Part shown: positions 44,615 to 53,143 of the stretch, one piece after another
Layout: each line of letters begins with the position of its first letter
How positions within the stretch are numbered: position 1 is the first letter of the stretch
The notes under the pieces: model-generated
Seen by the model: the letters and a program-made list of their open reading frames with translations, nothing else
Told to the model about the DNA's origin: nothing
Database searches by the model: none
Translations under genes and position numbers: made by a program
Source: Flavobacterium sp. LC2016-01
GTDB taxonomy: Bacteria; Bacteroidota; Bacteroidia; Flavobacteriales; Flavobacteriaceae
Assembly (NCBI RefSeq): GCF_009711135.1
Contig: NZ_WMIC01000009.1
Coordinates: 1-64,000 of the forward strand
DNA length: 64,000 bases
Direction of reading: 5' to 3'

Positions 44615-45360
44615 GATCCTAATAACAATTGGGTTAATATGTAATTGAAAAGAATGATGGATACTGATGTCCAAACAAACGAAACCGTACTGGCCTTACC
44701 AACTTCTAACGCGCCGCCTTTCATATAATAACCATGAAAAGATGGGATAGTTGCCAATAACATAGCAAATATTAAGGTTTTAATAAATGCATAAGTAATG
44801 TGAAACGGAATGAAATCCATTTGTGCTCCAGCAATAAAGGCGTCACTCGTTGTAAATCCGCCGTAAACTCCAGCAAGCCATCCACCAAAAATCCCTAAAA
44901 ACATACTGATTCCAATAACAAACGGATACAAAAGCAAAGCGATAATTTTAGGAAAAACTAAGTAATTAAGTGAATTTACTCCCATAACTTCCAATGCGTC
45001 GATTTGTTCAGTTACACGCATTGTTCCGATACTTGAAGTGATAAATGAACCCATTTTTCCGGCCATAATTACCGATATAAAAGTAGGAGCAAACTCCAGA
45101 ATCACCGATTGTCGTGTAGCAAAACCAATTAAATATTTTGGAATTAAAGGATTTGTTAAGTTTAATGCAGTTTGAATGGCAACAACACCTCCAACGAAGA
45201 ATGAGATGAAGCAAACGATACCAAGAGAGTCAATAATTAAATCATCAATTTCCTTGAAAATCAAATTTTTCATAACAGGCCATTTAGTCTGTTTATTGAA
45301 AATTTCCTTTAGCATTAAAAAATATCTTCCTATTTGAGATAGGTAACGAATTAGCATCAT
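44611..45360 (-). CDS. mlaE: MlaE-type ABC transporter permease
   Basis: A 249-residue membrane protein with five to six helices and the MlaE/DUF140 blocks GTMRVTEQIDALEVMGV and FVGGVVAIQ. It pairs with the downstream ATPase (4-base overlap). The MCE-domain partner MlaD is not encoded next to it. Confidence 0.92.
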   Translation of the reverse strand: MMLIRYLSQIGRYFLMLKEIFNKQTKWPVMKNLIFKEIDDLIIDSLGIVCFISFFVGGVVAIQTALNLTNPLIPKYLIGFATRQSVILEFAPTFISVIMAGKMGSFITSSIGTMRVTEQIDALEVMGVNSLNYLVFPKIIALLLYPFVIGISMFLGIFGGWLAGVYGGFTTSDAFIAGAQMDFIPFHITYAFIKTLIFAMLLATIPSFHGYYMKGGALEVGKASTVSFVWTSVSIILFNYILTQLLLGS

Positions 45361-45391
45361 AGTTTTTGAAATATTGGCTAAATTAAGGATT

Positions 45392-45424
45392 AGTTTACAG
45401 TTTACAGTTTCAGTTTACAGTTTT
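45392..45424. repeat. Short direct repeats of AGTTTACAGT
   Basis: AGTTTACAGTTT is repeated three times within 33 bases upstream of the MlaE-type gene. Together with the CAGTTTACAGT near 47036 it is a recurring low-complexity motif of this chromosome. Confidence 0.5.
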
Positions 45425-45440
45425 TTAATTTTTTTTAAGA

Positions 45441-46289
45441 TTAAAAAAGCTTTTGTTTCATTTTCTGCAAACGATAATTTCTAATAAATTTAGCTTGTTC
45501 ATGGGTTACCAATAAAGGAGTTTTTGCTTTTTTAGCTTTCAGAAATCCTTTAATGTAGTCTAAAAAGAGAAATGGTTTTTTCTTCATCATCGCCAATTTT
45601 GCCGATGCAATTGAAGTAATCCAGAAACCATATCCTAAAGTATAAAAAGCTTCTCCTTGTTTATAACGGGCTGTTTTATTGTAATTTGCTCCGGTTGGTT
45701 TTAGGTGTTTTACATGTAAAGATTCATCGGTAACTATTTTCCAGTCGTAATATTTACAAAGCAATTCATCAACGGTATCCCATCCCATTGCGGGTTTTAA
45801 ACCGCCAATTTGCTGATAAGTTTCTTTTCTATAGGCTTTTAATGCACCGCGGATGTGATCTTTATCGGTCAGGTTTTCTAAAACCCATTCGCCATTTTTA
45901 TCGATATAACAGAAACCGCCTACCATTCCGATTTTTGGATCAGATTCAAAATGTTTGATTATGGTTTCAAAATAATTCGGAGGAAAAATTAAATCACCGT
46001 CAATTTTTACAATAATATCGTAATCAGAATCCAAGGTTTCAAAACCTTTCTGGAAAGCCTGAATTACTTTGCTCCCCGGCATGTGAATCGCATCTGAAGT
46101 TTTGTTTACCACAGAAATGTATGGGTTTTCTTTGGCAAAATTTAAAACAACTTCTTCTGTTTTATCAGTCGAATTATCATTTACAACAACAATTTTTGAA
46201 GGCAAAACCGTTTGCGAAACCAAAGATTGTAAAGTTAAACCAATTAAATCTTGCTCATTGTGCGCGGGAATAACGATGTAATACTTCAT
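45441..46289 (-). CDS. Family 2 glycosyltransferase
   Basis: A 282-residue GT-A enzyme starting MKYYIVIPAHNEQD, with VVNDNSTD, DGDLIFPP (metal-binding DxD-type) and GGLKPAMGWDTVDELLCKYY. It transfers a sugar from a nucleotide donor, probably to an envelope glycan or lipid. The acceptor is unknown; a methyltransferase gene follows on the same strand. Confidence 0.9.
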   Translation of the reverse strand: MKYYIVIPAHNEQDLIGLTLQSLVSQTVLPSKIVVVNDNSTDKTEEVVLNFAKENPYISVVNKTSDAIHMPGSKVIQAFQKGFETLDSDYDIIVKIDGDLIFPPNYFETIIKHFESDPKIGMVGGFCYIDKNGEWVLENLTDKDHIRGALKAYRKETYQQIGGLKPAMGWDTVDELLCKYYDWKIVTDESLHVKHLKPTGANYNKTARYKQGEAFYTLGYGFWITSIASAKLAMMKKKPFLFLDYIKGFLKAKKAKTPLLVTHEQAKFIRNYRLQKMKQKLF

Positions 46290-46299
46290 AAATTTTCAA

Positions 46300-46380
46300 T
46301 TTAAAATTCCAATTCTTTTAAATTCCAAATTCCAATCTTACCTGTGTGGTTAAAATTGGAATTTGGATTTTTTTTATTGG
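46300..46380. repeat. TCCAAATTCCAA palindromic block
   Basis: AAATTCCAATT and TTCCAAATTCCAA on the left pair with AATTGGAATTTGGA on the right, with a long T-run after it. It lies between the methyltransferase and glycosyltransferase genes (both minus strand). It belongs with the hairpins near 42908 and 43782. Confidence 0.6.
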
Positions 46381-46389
46381 AATTTGCTG

Positions 46390-46917
46390 TTAGGCTTTTA
46401 CTTTCTCAGCTACAACAATATAATATCTCGGAGTGAAATATCTTAATAAAGGTCTGAATCCAAACTTTTTTACGGGATGTGTAAATTGCAGACGATCTGT
46501 AATTTTCCAGCCTGTTTTTTCTAAAAGCCAATCTAGCTGCCAGTCTTCAAATTCGTGATAATGTCTGTCCCACATATCAGTTTTAGAACGATATGCCGGA
46601 GAAAACCATAAACGCAGCGGAATTGAAATTAACAATTTATCGCATTTTACGTTTTCTAGAATGGTGTATGGGTTCAGCAAATGTTCGAAAATTTCAAATG
46701 CTGTAAAAACAGTATAATCTTCTGTTTGTAAAGCAGTTTGATCGTTGTCTAAATCTTCACCTTTTGTGTTTTTTACCGTATAACCATTTTCTTCCATTAT
46801 CTTAGAAAACGGATTTGGCACACCAAAATCAAAAATGACTTCTGATGTTTTAACGTGTTTTTGTAAAAACTCTAAAGTAAGTTTGAATCTTTTATTTGGA
46901 AACGTTTTTTCGTACAT
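46390..46917 (-). CDS. SAM-dependent methyltransferase-like protein
   Basis: A 175-residue protein with VIFDFGVPNPFSK (SAM-loop position) and FEIFEHLLNPY (motif of class I methyltransferases with EH), then LISIPLRLWF. It is small and may act on a sugar or lipid in the same pathway as the nearby glycosyltransferase. Substrate unknown. Confidence 0.75.
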   Translation of the reverse strand: MYEKTFPNKRFKLTLEFLQKHVKTSEVIFDFGVPNPFSKIMEENGYTVKNTKGEDLDNDQTALQTEDYTVFTAFEIFEHLLNPYTILENVKCDKLLISIPLRLWFSPAYRSKTDMWDRHYHEFEDWQLDWLLEKTGWKITDRLQFTHPVKKFGFRPLLRYFTPRYYIVVAEKVKA

Positions 46918-46921
46918 AGTC

Positions 46922-46938
46922 GTTGCGAGGAACGAAAT
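46922..46938. repeat. Fragment of the GAGGAACGA inverted repeat
   Basis: CGTTGCGAGGAACGAAAT just upstream of the methyltransferase start shares GAGGAACGA with the arms at 30301-30400. Confidence 0.4.
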
Positions 46939-46978
46939 TATCTCTCGTTCTTGATTTAATTATTTAGGTCGCAAATAT

Positions 46979-47017
46979 ACTAAAAAAGTCCGCACTATAA
47001 GATGCGGACTTTTTTAG
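46979..47017 (-). terminator. Terminator of the ketoacyl synthase gene
   Basis: Hairpin AAAAAAGTCCGCA / TGCGGACTTTTTT, downstream of the minus-strand gene at 47078. Confidence 0.85.
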
Positions 47018-47028
47018 TTTTGAGTCTC

Positions 47029-47067
47029 AGTCACAGTTTACAGTCAGCTAAACTGAATACTGTGACT
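47029..47067. repeat. Inverted repeat AGTCACAGT / ACTGTGACT
   Basis: Two 9-base arms (47029-47037 and 47059-47067) with a 21-base loop just after the ketoacyl synthase stop. No known role. Confidence 0.5.
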
Positions 47068-47077
47068 GCAAACTAAT

Positions 47078-48136
47078 TTAATGTCTATAAACAAAAGCAT
47101 TGATATTCATTCCTGCCCCAACTGAAGCAAAAATGATAACATCACCTTTGTTGATTTCTTGATTCTCAATTTTTCCTTGTAGAATTAAATCGTATAAAGT
47201 CGGAACGGTTGCAACACTGCTGTTTCCTAAATCATGAATGCTCATTGGCATAATATCTTTAGGCGCAGTTTTGTCGTATAATTTGTAGAAACGTTCGATA
47301 ATCGCTTCGTCCATTTTTTCATTTGCCTGATGAATCAGAATTTTTTTCACTTCATCGATGCCGATACCGCTTTTATCTAAACAGCTTTTCATTGCGCACG
47401 GAACATTGCTTAAAGCAAATTCGTAAATTTTACGTCCGTACATTTTAATGTATTTAATATCTGGATCTAAATCTGGATTGTATGATTTTCCGAAATAAAG
47501 GTAATTTGCCTCATCATTTGCATAAGTGGCACTTTCATAAGATAAAAGACCAGCTTCGTCAGTTGATGCTTCTAAGATTGAAACTCCCGCTCCATCAGAA
47601 TAAATCATTGAATCACGATCGTGATCATCGACAACTCTTGATAAAGTTTCGGCACCAATTACCATTACTCTTTTTGCCATTCCAGATTTGATGAATGCAT
47701 TGGCCTGAAGTACACCTTCAATCCATCCCGGGCATCCAAAAAGAATATCATAAGCCACACATTTAGGGTTTTTGATTCCTAATTTGTTTTTAACACGAGT
47801 GGCCAAACTTGGTAAAATATCCGTTTGATGTGTTCCGGTTTTTACATCTCCAAAATTATGAGCGAAAATAATATAATCTAAAGTTTCGGCATCAATTCCG
47901 GCATTTGCAATTGCTTTTTCAGCTGCAAAAAAAGCTAAATCAGATGCTGTATATTCTGGTTCGGCATAACGTCGGTTTTGAATTCCGGTAATACCTTTGA
48001 ATTTTTTTATAACAACTTCATTCGGGTAACCAAAAGGAGTTCCATCTTCATTTAAAAAAATATGCTTGTCAAAGTCTGTGTTTTTTACTTCTAAATTGGG
48101 AATGTAACTCCCAATGCCAATAATTTTTATTTTCAT
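47078..48136 (-). CDS. 3-oxoacyl-ACP synthase III family protein
   Basis: A 352-residue thiolase-fold condensing enzyme. The FabH triad is present: Cys135 (FGCPGW), His269 (LIHQAN) and Asn305 (LGNSSVAT). FabH starts fatty acid synthesis in the cytoplasm, but flavobacteria also carry variants for other acyl chains. The protein is longer than the E. coli enzyme (317 residues) and the Cys context is unlike it, so a specialised role is likely. Confidence 0.88.
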   Translation of the reverse strand: MKIKIIGIGSYIPNLEVKNTDFDKHIFLNEDGTPFGYPNEVVIKKFKGITGIQNRRYAEPEYTASDLAFFAAEKAIANAGIDAETLDYIIFAHNFGDVKTGTHQTDILPSLATRVKNKLGIKNPKCVAYDILFGCPGWIEGVLQANAFIKSGMAKRVMVIGAETLSRVVDDHDRDSMIYSDGAGVSILEASTDEAGLLSYESATYANDEANYLYFGKSYNPDLDPDIKYIKMYGRKIYEFALSNVPCAMKSCLDKSGIGIDEVKKILIHQANEKMDEAIIERFYKLYDKTAPKDIMPMSIHDLGNSSVATVPTLYDLILQGKIENQEINKGDVIIFASVGAGMNINAFVYRH

Positions 48137-48290
48137 TTCTTCCTTTAATTATCCGATAAATTTATTGCTAAAGTATAAATAAAATCATGATAACTATCAT
48201 AAAAAGTACTATGCATGCATATAATTATGAAATAACAATTTTTTGGGTGATATAATGGTTATTTTCTAATGATTTTTTAATTTTTCCGAG

Positions 48291-48308
48291 ATTTCAAACG
48301 TTTGAAAT
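48291..48308. promoter_or_regulatory. 18-bp perfect palindrome ATTTCAAACGTTTGAAAT
   Basis: A perfect 18-base palindrome in the 325-bp gap between gcvP (3' end) and the ketoacyl synthase gene, ~155 bp upstream of the latter's start. It looks like an operator; the regulator is unknown. The rest of the gap has repeats (48333-48394), the gcvP terminator (48404-48436) and nothing else that I can name. Confidence 0.4.
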
Positions 48309-48332
48309 GAAATATTGGAGAAAGTTTTTTTA

Positions 48333-48394
48333 GTTTCAGGTTTCAAGTTTCAAGTTCCTGCATAACGTGAAACCTGAAACCTGAAACCTGAAAC
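48333..48394. repeat. GTTTCAGG palindrome with direct repeats
   Basis: GTTTCAGGTTTCA and GTTTCAAG on the left pair with TGAAACCTGAAAC on the right, in which GAAACCT is repeated three times. The same GTTTCAGG motif occurs at 62769-62792. Confidence 0.6.
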
Positions 48395-48403
48395 AAAAAA
48401 CAA

Positions 48404-48436
48404 AACCCGACAGGTTTTTAAAACTGTCGGGTTTGG
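48404..48436 (-). terminator. Terminator of gcvP
   Basis: Hairpin ACCCGACAG / CTGTCGGGT, with a T-run on the minus strand. The same stem occurs at 54970. Confidence 0.85.
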
Positions 48437-48461
48437 ATATTTATATGTAAACTAAAAAATC

Positions 48462-51311
48462 TTAGTTCTCCATGTAAGCTTCAATAGGAGCACAGCTACA
48501 AACTAAGTTTCTGTCACCGTATGCGTCATCTACACGACGAACAGATGGCCAGAATTTATTTTCAGCGATGTATTCTAATGGATAAGCCGCTTTTTCTCTA
48601 GTGTAAGGGAAAACCCAATTGTCAGTAGTTAACATGGCCAATGTGTGCGGTGCATTTTTCAATACATTGTTTTTATCATCGGCTGTTGCTGCTTCAATCT
48701 CTTTTCTGATTGAGATAAGAGCATCACAGAAACGATCTAACTCAGCTAAATCTTCAGATTCAGTTGGCTCGATCATTAAAGTTCCAGCAACTGGGAAAGA
48801 AACCGTAGGAGCGTGGAAACCGTAATCCATTAAACGTTTTGCGATATCACCAACTTCAATTCCGTTTTCTTTAAATGAACGGCAATCTAAAATCATTTCG
48901 TGAGCTGCTCTTCCGCATTCTCCAGTATAAAGAATTGGGTAGTGTCCTTCGAAACGCGCTTTCATATAGTTTGCATTCAAGATTGCGTGTTCAGTAGCAC
49001 TTTTTAATCCTTCAGCACCCATCATTGTGATGTAACCGTAAGAAATTAGACAAACTAAAGCTGATCCGTAAGGTGCAGATGAAATTGCCGTAATAGCTTG
49101 TTCACCGCCTACTTTTAAGATTGGGTTTGTAGGTAAAAATGGAACTAGTTTCTCGTTCACACAGATTGGTCCAACTCCAGGTCCACCGCCACCGTGAGGA
49201 ATAGCGAATGTTTTGTGTAAGTTTAAGTGACAAACGTCAGCGCCAATTGTAGCAGGATTTGTTAATCCAACTTGTGCGTTCATGTTTGCACCATCCATAT
49301 ATACTAATCCGCCGTTTTCGTGGATTAATTTTGTGATTTCAATAATTGAAGATTCGAAAACTCCGTGAGTAGATGGATACGTTACCATTAAACAAGATAA
49401 ATCATCTTTATGTTCAATCGCTTTTTCTCTTAAATCTTCTACATCAATATTTCCTTCCGGAGTCGTTTTAGTAACAATGATTTTCATTCCGGCCATCGCT
49501 GCAGAAGCAGGATTGGTTCCGTGAGCTGATGAAGGAATCAAACATACATTACGGTGACTATCGCCTCTTGACAAATGGTAAGCACGAATCGCCATTAAAC
49601 CAGCATATTCTCCCTGAGCTCCAGAGTTTGGCTGTAATGTTGTTCCAGCAAAACCAGTAATTACATTTAATTGCTGCTCTAATTTTTTAAGCATTGTGAT
49701 ATAACCCTCAGCTTGCTCCACTGGTGCAAACGGGTGAATGCTGTTCCAGTTTGGCATTGATAAAGGCAACATTTCTGAAGCTGCGTTTAATTTCATTGTA
49801 CAAGAACCTAATGAAATCATGGAGTGATTCAATGATAAATCTTTACGCTCTAATTTTTTGATGTAACGCATGATCTGACTTTCTGAATGATGATTGTTGA
49901 AAACATCATGCGTTAAGAAAGGCGACGTTCTTTCTAATGAAGCCGGTAATTGACTTGCTTCAGTTAATTCAGAAACAGTGAAAGTTTCTTTTCCTAAAGC
50001 TTCAGCAAAAATGGCAATAATTTGGTTGATGTCGTTAATCGAAGTTGTTTCGTTAAACGAAATAGAAATCGTATCGGCATCAGGATAGAAGAAGTTTACT
50101 TCGTTTTTCTCCGCTAGAGTTTTTACTTTTTGAGCATCTGCTTTTACTAAAATAGTATCAAAGTAAGCGGTGTTAGTTTGGAAAACTCCTAATTTATTTA
50201 AAGCTTCAGCAGCAGTAACTGCCGATGCATGAACTTTGTTTGCAATATATTTTAATCCTTCAGGTCCGTGGTAAACGGCATACATTCCAGCCATAACTGC
50301 AAGTAAAACCTGAGCTGTACAAATATTTGAAGTTGCTTTTTCACGTTTAATGTGCTGCTCACGAGTTCCTAAAGCCATACGTAGAGCGCGGTTTCCATTT
50401 ACATCAATAGAAACTCCAATAATACGACCCGGCATAGATCGTTTGTATTCGTCTTTAGTTGCAAAAAATGCAGCGTGAGGGCCACCATAACCCATTGGTA
50501 CACCAAAACGTTGTGTAGTTCCAACAACAACTGCAGCTCCCATTTCTCCTGGAGAAGTTAAAGCAGCAAGTGATAAAATATCAGCAGCAAAGGCAACTTT
50601 GATTTCATTTTCTTTTGCTTTAGTAACAAAAGCACTGTAATCGTTTACTTGACCATATTTTCCTGGGTATTGTAAAATAGCTCCAAAAAATTCATTTGAA
50701 AAATCAAAGTTTTCGTGGTTTCCAACAACTAATTCAATTCCGATTGGAGTTGAACGTGTCTGCAGGATAGATAAAGTCTGAGGTAAAATTTCTTCAGAAA
50801 CGAAGAATTTATTGGTGTTGTTTTTCTTTTGATCTCTCGTACGAACGTCAAATAATAACGCCATAGCTTCAGCAGCAGCTGTACCTTCATCTAATAAAGA
50901 GGCATTGGCAATTTCCATTCCTGTTAATTCAATAACAGTAGTCTGGAAATTTAAAATCGCTTCAAGACGACCTTGAGCAATTTCTGCTTGATAAGGCGTG
51001 TAAGCCGTATACCATCCTGGGTTTTCGAAGATATTTCTCTGAATTGGAGCCGGAACAATAGTTGGGTGATAACCCAAACCAATATACGATTTGAACACTT
51101 TATTTTTCTTTCCTAATTCCTGAATATGATTTGCAAATTCATATTCTGTCATTGCAGGATCTAAATTCAAAGGTGCTTTTAAACGAATATCGTCCGGAAG
51201 GGTTTCGTAAACAAGTTGTTCAATAGATTCAACCCCGATAGTTTGTAACATGTGTTGAAGATCTGTTTCTCTTGGACCAATGTGTCTTAAAGCAAAAGCG
51301 TCTGTTTTCAT
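48462..51311 (-). CDS. gcvP: Glycine dehydrogenase (decarboxylating), P-protein
   Basis: A 949-residue full-length P-protein. The PLP lysine is Lys700 in LNLHKTF, with GGGGPGVGP after it. It decarboxylates glycine and passes the aminomethyl group to the H-protein. The other gcv genes are not in the window. The start MKTDAFALRHIGPRE matches the family. Confidence 0.97.
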   Translation of the reverse strand: MKTDAFALRHIGPRETDLQHMLQTIGVESIEQLVYETLPDDIRLKAPLNLDPAMTEYEFANHIQELGKKNKVFKSYIGLGYHPTIVPAPIQRNIFENPGWYTAYTPYQAEIAQGRLEAILNFQTTVIELTGMEIANASLLDEGTAAAEAMALLFDVRTRDQKKNNTNKFFVSEEILPQTLSILQTRSTPIGIELVVGNHENFDFSNEFFGAILQYPGKYGQVNDYSAFVTKAKENEIKVAFAADILSLAALTSPGEMGAAVVVGTTQRFGVPMGYGGPHAAFFATKDEYKRSMPGRIIGVSIDVNGNRALRMALGTREQHIKREKATSNICTAQVLLAVMAGMYAVYHGPEGLKYIANKVHASAVTAAEALNKLGVFQTNTAYFDTILVKADAQKVKTLAEKNEVNFFYPDADTISISFNETTSINDINQIIAIFAEALGKETFTVSELTEASQLPASLERTSPFLTHDVFNNHHSESQIMRYIKKLERKDLSLNHSMISLGSCTMKLNAASEMLPLSMPNWNSIHPFAPVEQAEGYITMLKKLEQQLNVITGFAGTTLQPNSGAQGEYAGLMAIRAYHLSRGDSHRNVCLIPSSAHGTNPASAAMAGMKIIVTKTTPEGNIDVEDLREKAIEHKDDLSCLMVTYPSTHGVFESSIIEITKLIHENGGLVYMDGANMNAQVGLTNPATIGADVCHLNLHKTFAIPHGGGGPGVGPICVNEKLVPFLPTNPILKVGGEQAITAISSAPYGSALVCLISYGYITMMGAEGLKSATEHAILNANYMKARFEGHYPILYTGECGRAAHEMILDCRSFKENGIEVGDIAKRLMDYGFHAPTVSFPVAGTLMIEPTESEDLAELDRFCDALISIRKEIEAATADDKNNVLKNAPHTLAMLTTDNWVFPYTREKAAYPLEYIAENKFWPSVRRVDDAYGDRNLVCSCAPIEAYMEN

Positions 51312-51522
51312 TTGTAGCAGTCTATTTTTTAAAGATCAAAAGTAATTTGCCGAGTGTTTTTCTACGATTTCACAGGGTTTATTACATTTTATAGTAAATG
51401 TGTTGTTTTTTTGTCGCGCAAAATTAAGTATTATTAATAATTTAATGGGTATTTTTAACTTCAATTTTTATCAAATTTATAACTAAAGAGTTGATTTGTT
51501 ACCAATTGATTAGATTTGAGCT

Positions 51523-52329
51523 ATGAAACTCCTAAAACAAATTTTAGATTTTTATTTAAACAGCAGTATTCACGTGGCTTTATCGTGTTATGCTTTGGTC
51601 CGAATTACTTTTTATGTCTTTCATATTCAATATGATGAACCGATGGCGTTATTTGTTTTTTTCGGAACAATTGTTGGCTATAATTTTGTTAAATACGATG
51701 CTTTGGTTCGTGTTAAAAGAAAACCGGTTGGCATTCAATTAAAAATTATCGCTGTTTTAAGTTTTATTTCGCTGATTTTGGTTGGTTATTATTTCTTTCA
51801 ATTGAAACGCATTACCCAAATTGTGTCAGTTGGAATTTTTGCGATAACCGCACTTTATACGTTGCCATTTTTTCCAAACAGAAAAAATGCCCGAAACTGG
51901 GCAGGCGTAAAAATTTATATGGTCGCCATTTGCTGGGTAGGAGCAAGTTTGGTTTTACCGTACATCAATGCCGAAATTCCGTTTACAGCCAACTTTTTTA
52001 TAAAATGCATTCAGCGTTTTGTGCTGGTTTTTGTGCTGATTTTAGTTTTTGAAATTCTGGATTTGGCCAATGACGATCCGCATTTAAAAACCGTTCCGCA
52101 AACCATTGGCGTCAAGAAAACAAAAATTCTAGGGTTTTCACTTTTAGTTCCCTTTTGGATTTTAGGAATCCTGACTTTTACGTTTCACGATCTCATCATC
52201 AATCTGATCATGGTGGTGACTTTGATGTTGTTTATTTTCTTTGCCAACACCAATCGCTCGAAATATTATACTTCCTTTTGGGTCGAAAGCGTACCGATTT
52301 TTTGGTGGCTGATGATTGTGTTTTTATAA
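51523..52329 (+). CDS. UbiA-like prenyltransferase-family membrane protein
   Basis: A 268-residue protein with about seven to eight helices, the NFVKYDALV segment near residue 55 and DLANDDPHLKTVPQTIGV, where the second Asp-rich motif and TVPQTIG block of UbiA enzymes are recognisable. The first NDxxD motif is not clear, so catalytic activity is uncertain. Confidence 0.7.
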   Translation: MKLLKQILDFYLNSSIHVALSCYALVRITFYVFHIQYDEPMALFVFFGTIVGYNFVKYDALVRVKRKPVGIQLKIIAVLSFISLILVGYYFFQLKRITQIVSVGIFAITALYTLPFFPNRKNARNWAGVKIYMVAICWVGASLVLPYINAEIPFTANFFIKCIQRFVLVFVLILVFEILDLANDDPHLKTVPQTIGVKKTKILGFSLLVPFWILGILTFTFHDLIINLIMVVTLMLFIFFANTNRSKYYTSFWVESVPIFWWLMIVFL

Positions 52330-52353
52330 GAAGATAAAGTTTCTGAATAGTTT

Positions 52354-52446
52354 GGGCGTGTTTCGCCGTGGCGAACCGGGCTATCCGCTACAAGTCCTCG
52401 CACTTCCTTCGTCAGGCTGTGGGCTATCCGCTTCTATCCCTCACGC
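52354..52446. repeat. Interspersed element, copy 2 (GGGCGTG ... CTCACGC)
   Basis: Starts GGGCGTG and ends TTCTATCCCTCACGC, with two internal GGGCTATCCG. It matches copy 1 at 30135-30247 in its borders but differs inside. It lies 24 bp after the UbiA-like gene stop, and with the palindrome at 52507 it fills the 358-bp gene-free gap. Confidence 0.65.
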
Positions 52447-52506
52447 AAACCGTAAAATAAGAAAATTCATTTTCGAAAGAGAATTTCTGATTTATTAAAT
52501 TTTTAA

Positions 52507-52629
52507 TTGCCTCCAGCTTTAGCTGGAGGTAAAAAGAAGTCTTCGATCTAGGCTTTAGCCAAATGACAAAGTTAGGCTAAAGCCAAAAAATCTTCCACAT
52601 ATTTCTCCTCCAGCTAAAGCTGGAGGCAA
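52507..52629. repeat. Nested palindrome CCTCCAGCTTTAGCTGGAGG
   Basis: The left arm (52507-52529) and right arm (52607-52629) are exact 23-base complements, and each arm is itself nearly palindromic around CCAGCT. Between them GGCTTTAGCC (52551) and GGCTAAAGCC (52575) form an inner stem. It can fold into a large multi-stem structure. I recall similar blocks between genes in other flavobacteria. Confidence 0.8.
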
Positions 52630-52687
52630 TAAAATAATATCTTAAATCTGCCAAATCAGCTAAATCTGCGTGAAAAAATAATTAATT

Positions 52688-53143
52688 TTAACTCAGTTTT
52701 TCTGAAACCTCTTTCAAAACTTTATTCCTTTCCAAAAGAAAATGAGTAAGATGTTTTTCCAAAAATAAAATATCAAAAAGTTCTCCGAACATTCCAAACG
52801 GCGTTTCGTATTGCAATATATCCTTCATAATTGTTACTCCATTTTCTTCTTCAAAAATATGCTCATGTCTGAAAGATTTGAATTTGCCTTTTTCCATTTC
52901 GTCTACAAAATAATCGTAGAGATTCATTTCGGGAATTCGGGTTTTATGTGTGAGATAAAAACCGAAATGTTTACCGCGCCAAGTCACCGTTTCATTTAAA
53001 TTGATCAAACCTGATGTCACTCCGGCAATTGCCTTTTCGTTTGTTGGACTTGCAGATTGCTGATGAATATCGATATTTCTTGAAGCATCAAAAACGATTT
53101 GTTTTGATGCTTTTATTTTGGTTGTGAGGTTTATAGTTGTCAT
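52688..53143 (-). CDS. SRPBCC-fold protein
   Basis: A 151-residue lipid-binding-type (START/Bet v1) fold protein: LTTKIKASKQIVFDASRNIDIHQQS at the start and FEEENGVTIMKDILQYETPFG. Such proteins bind hydrophobic ligands; none is assigned. Its ATG overlaps the stop of the upstream membrane SRPBCC gene by 4 bases. Confidence 0.82.
   Translation of the reverse strand: MTTINLTTKIKASKQIVFDASRNIDIHQQSASPTNEKAIAGVTSGLINLNETVTWRGKHFGFYLTHKTRIPEMNLYDYFVDEMEKGKFKSFRHEHIFEEENGVTIMKDILQYETPFGMFGELFDILFLEKHLTHFLLERNKVLKEVSEKLS

Noticed and set aside
51312-51522. Glycine riboswitch before gcvP
   Set aside because: The leader is short and AT-rich with no recognisable tandem aptamer structure.
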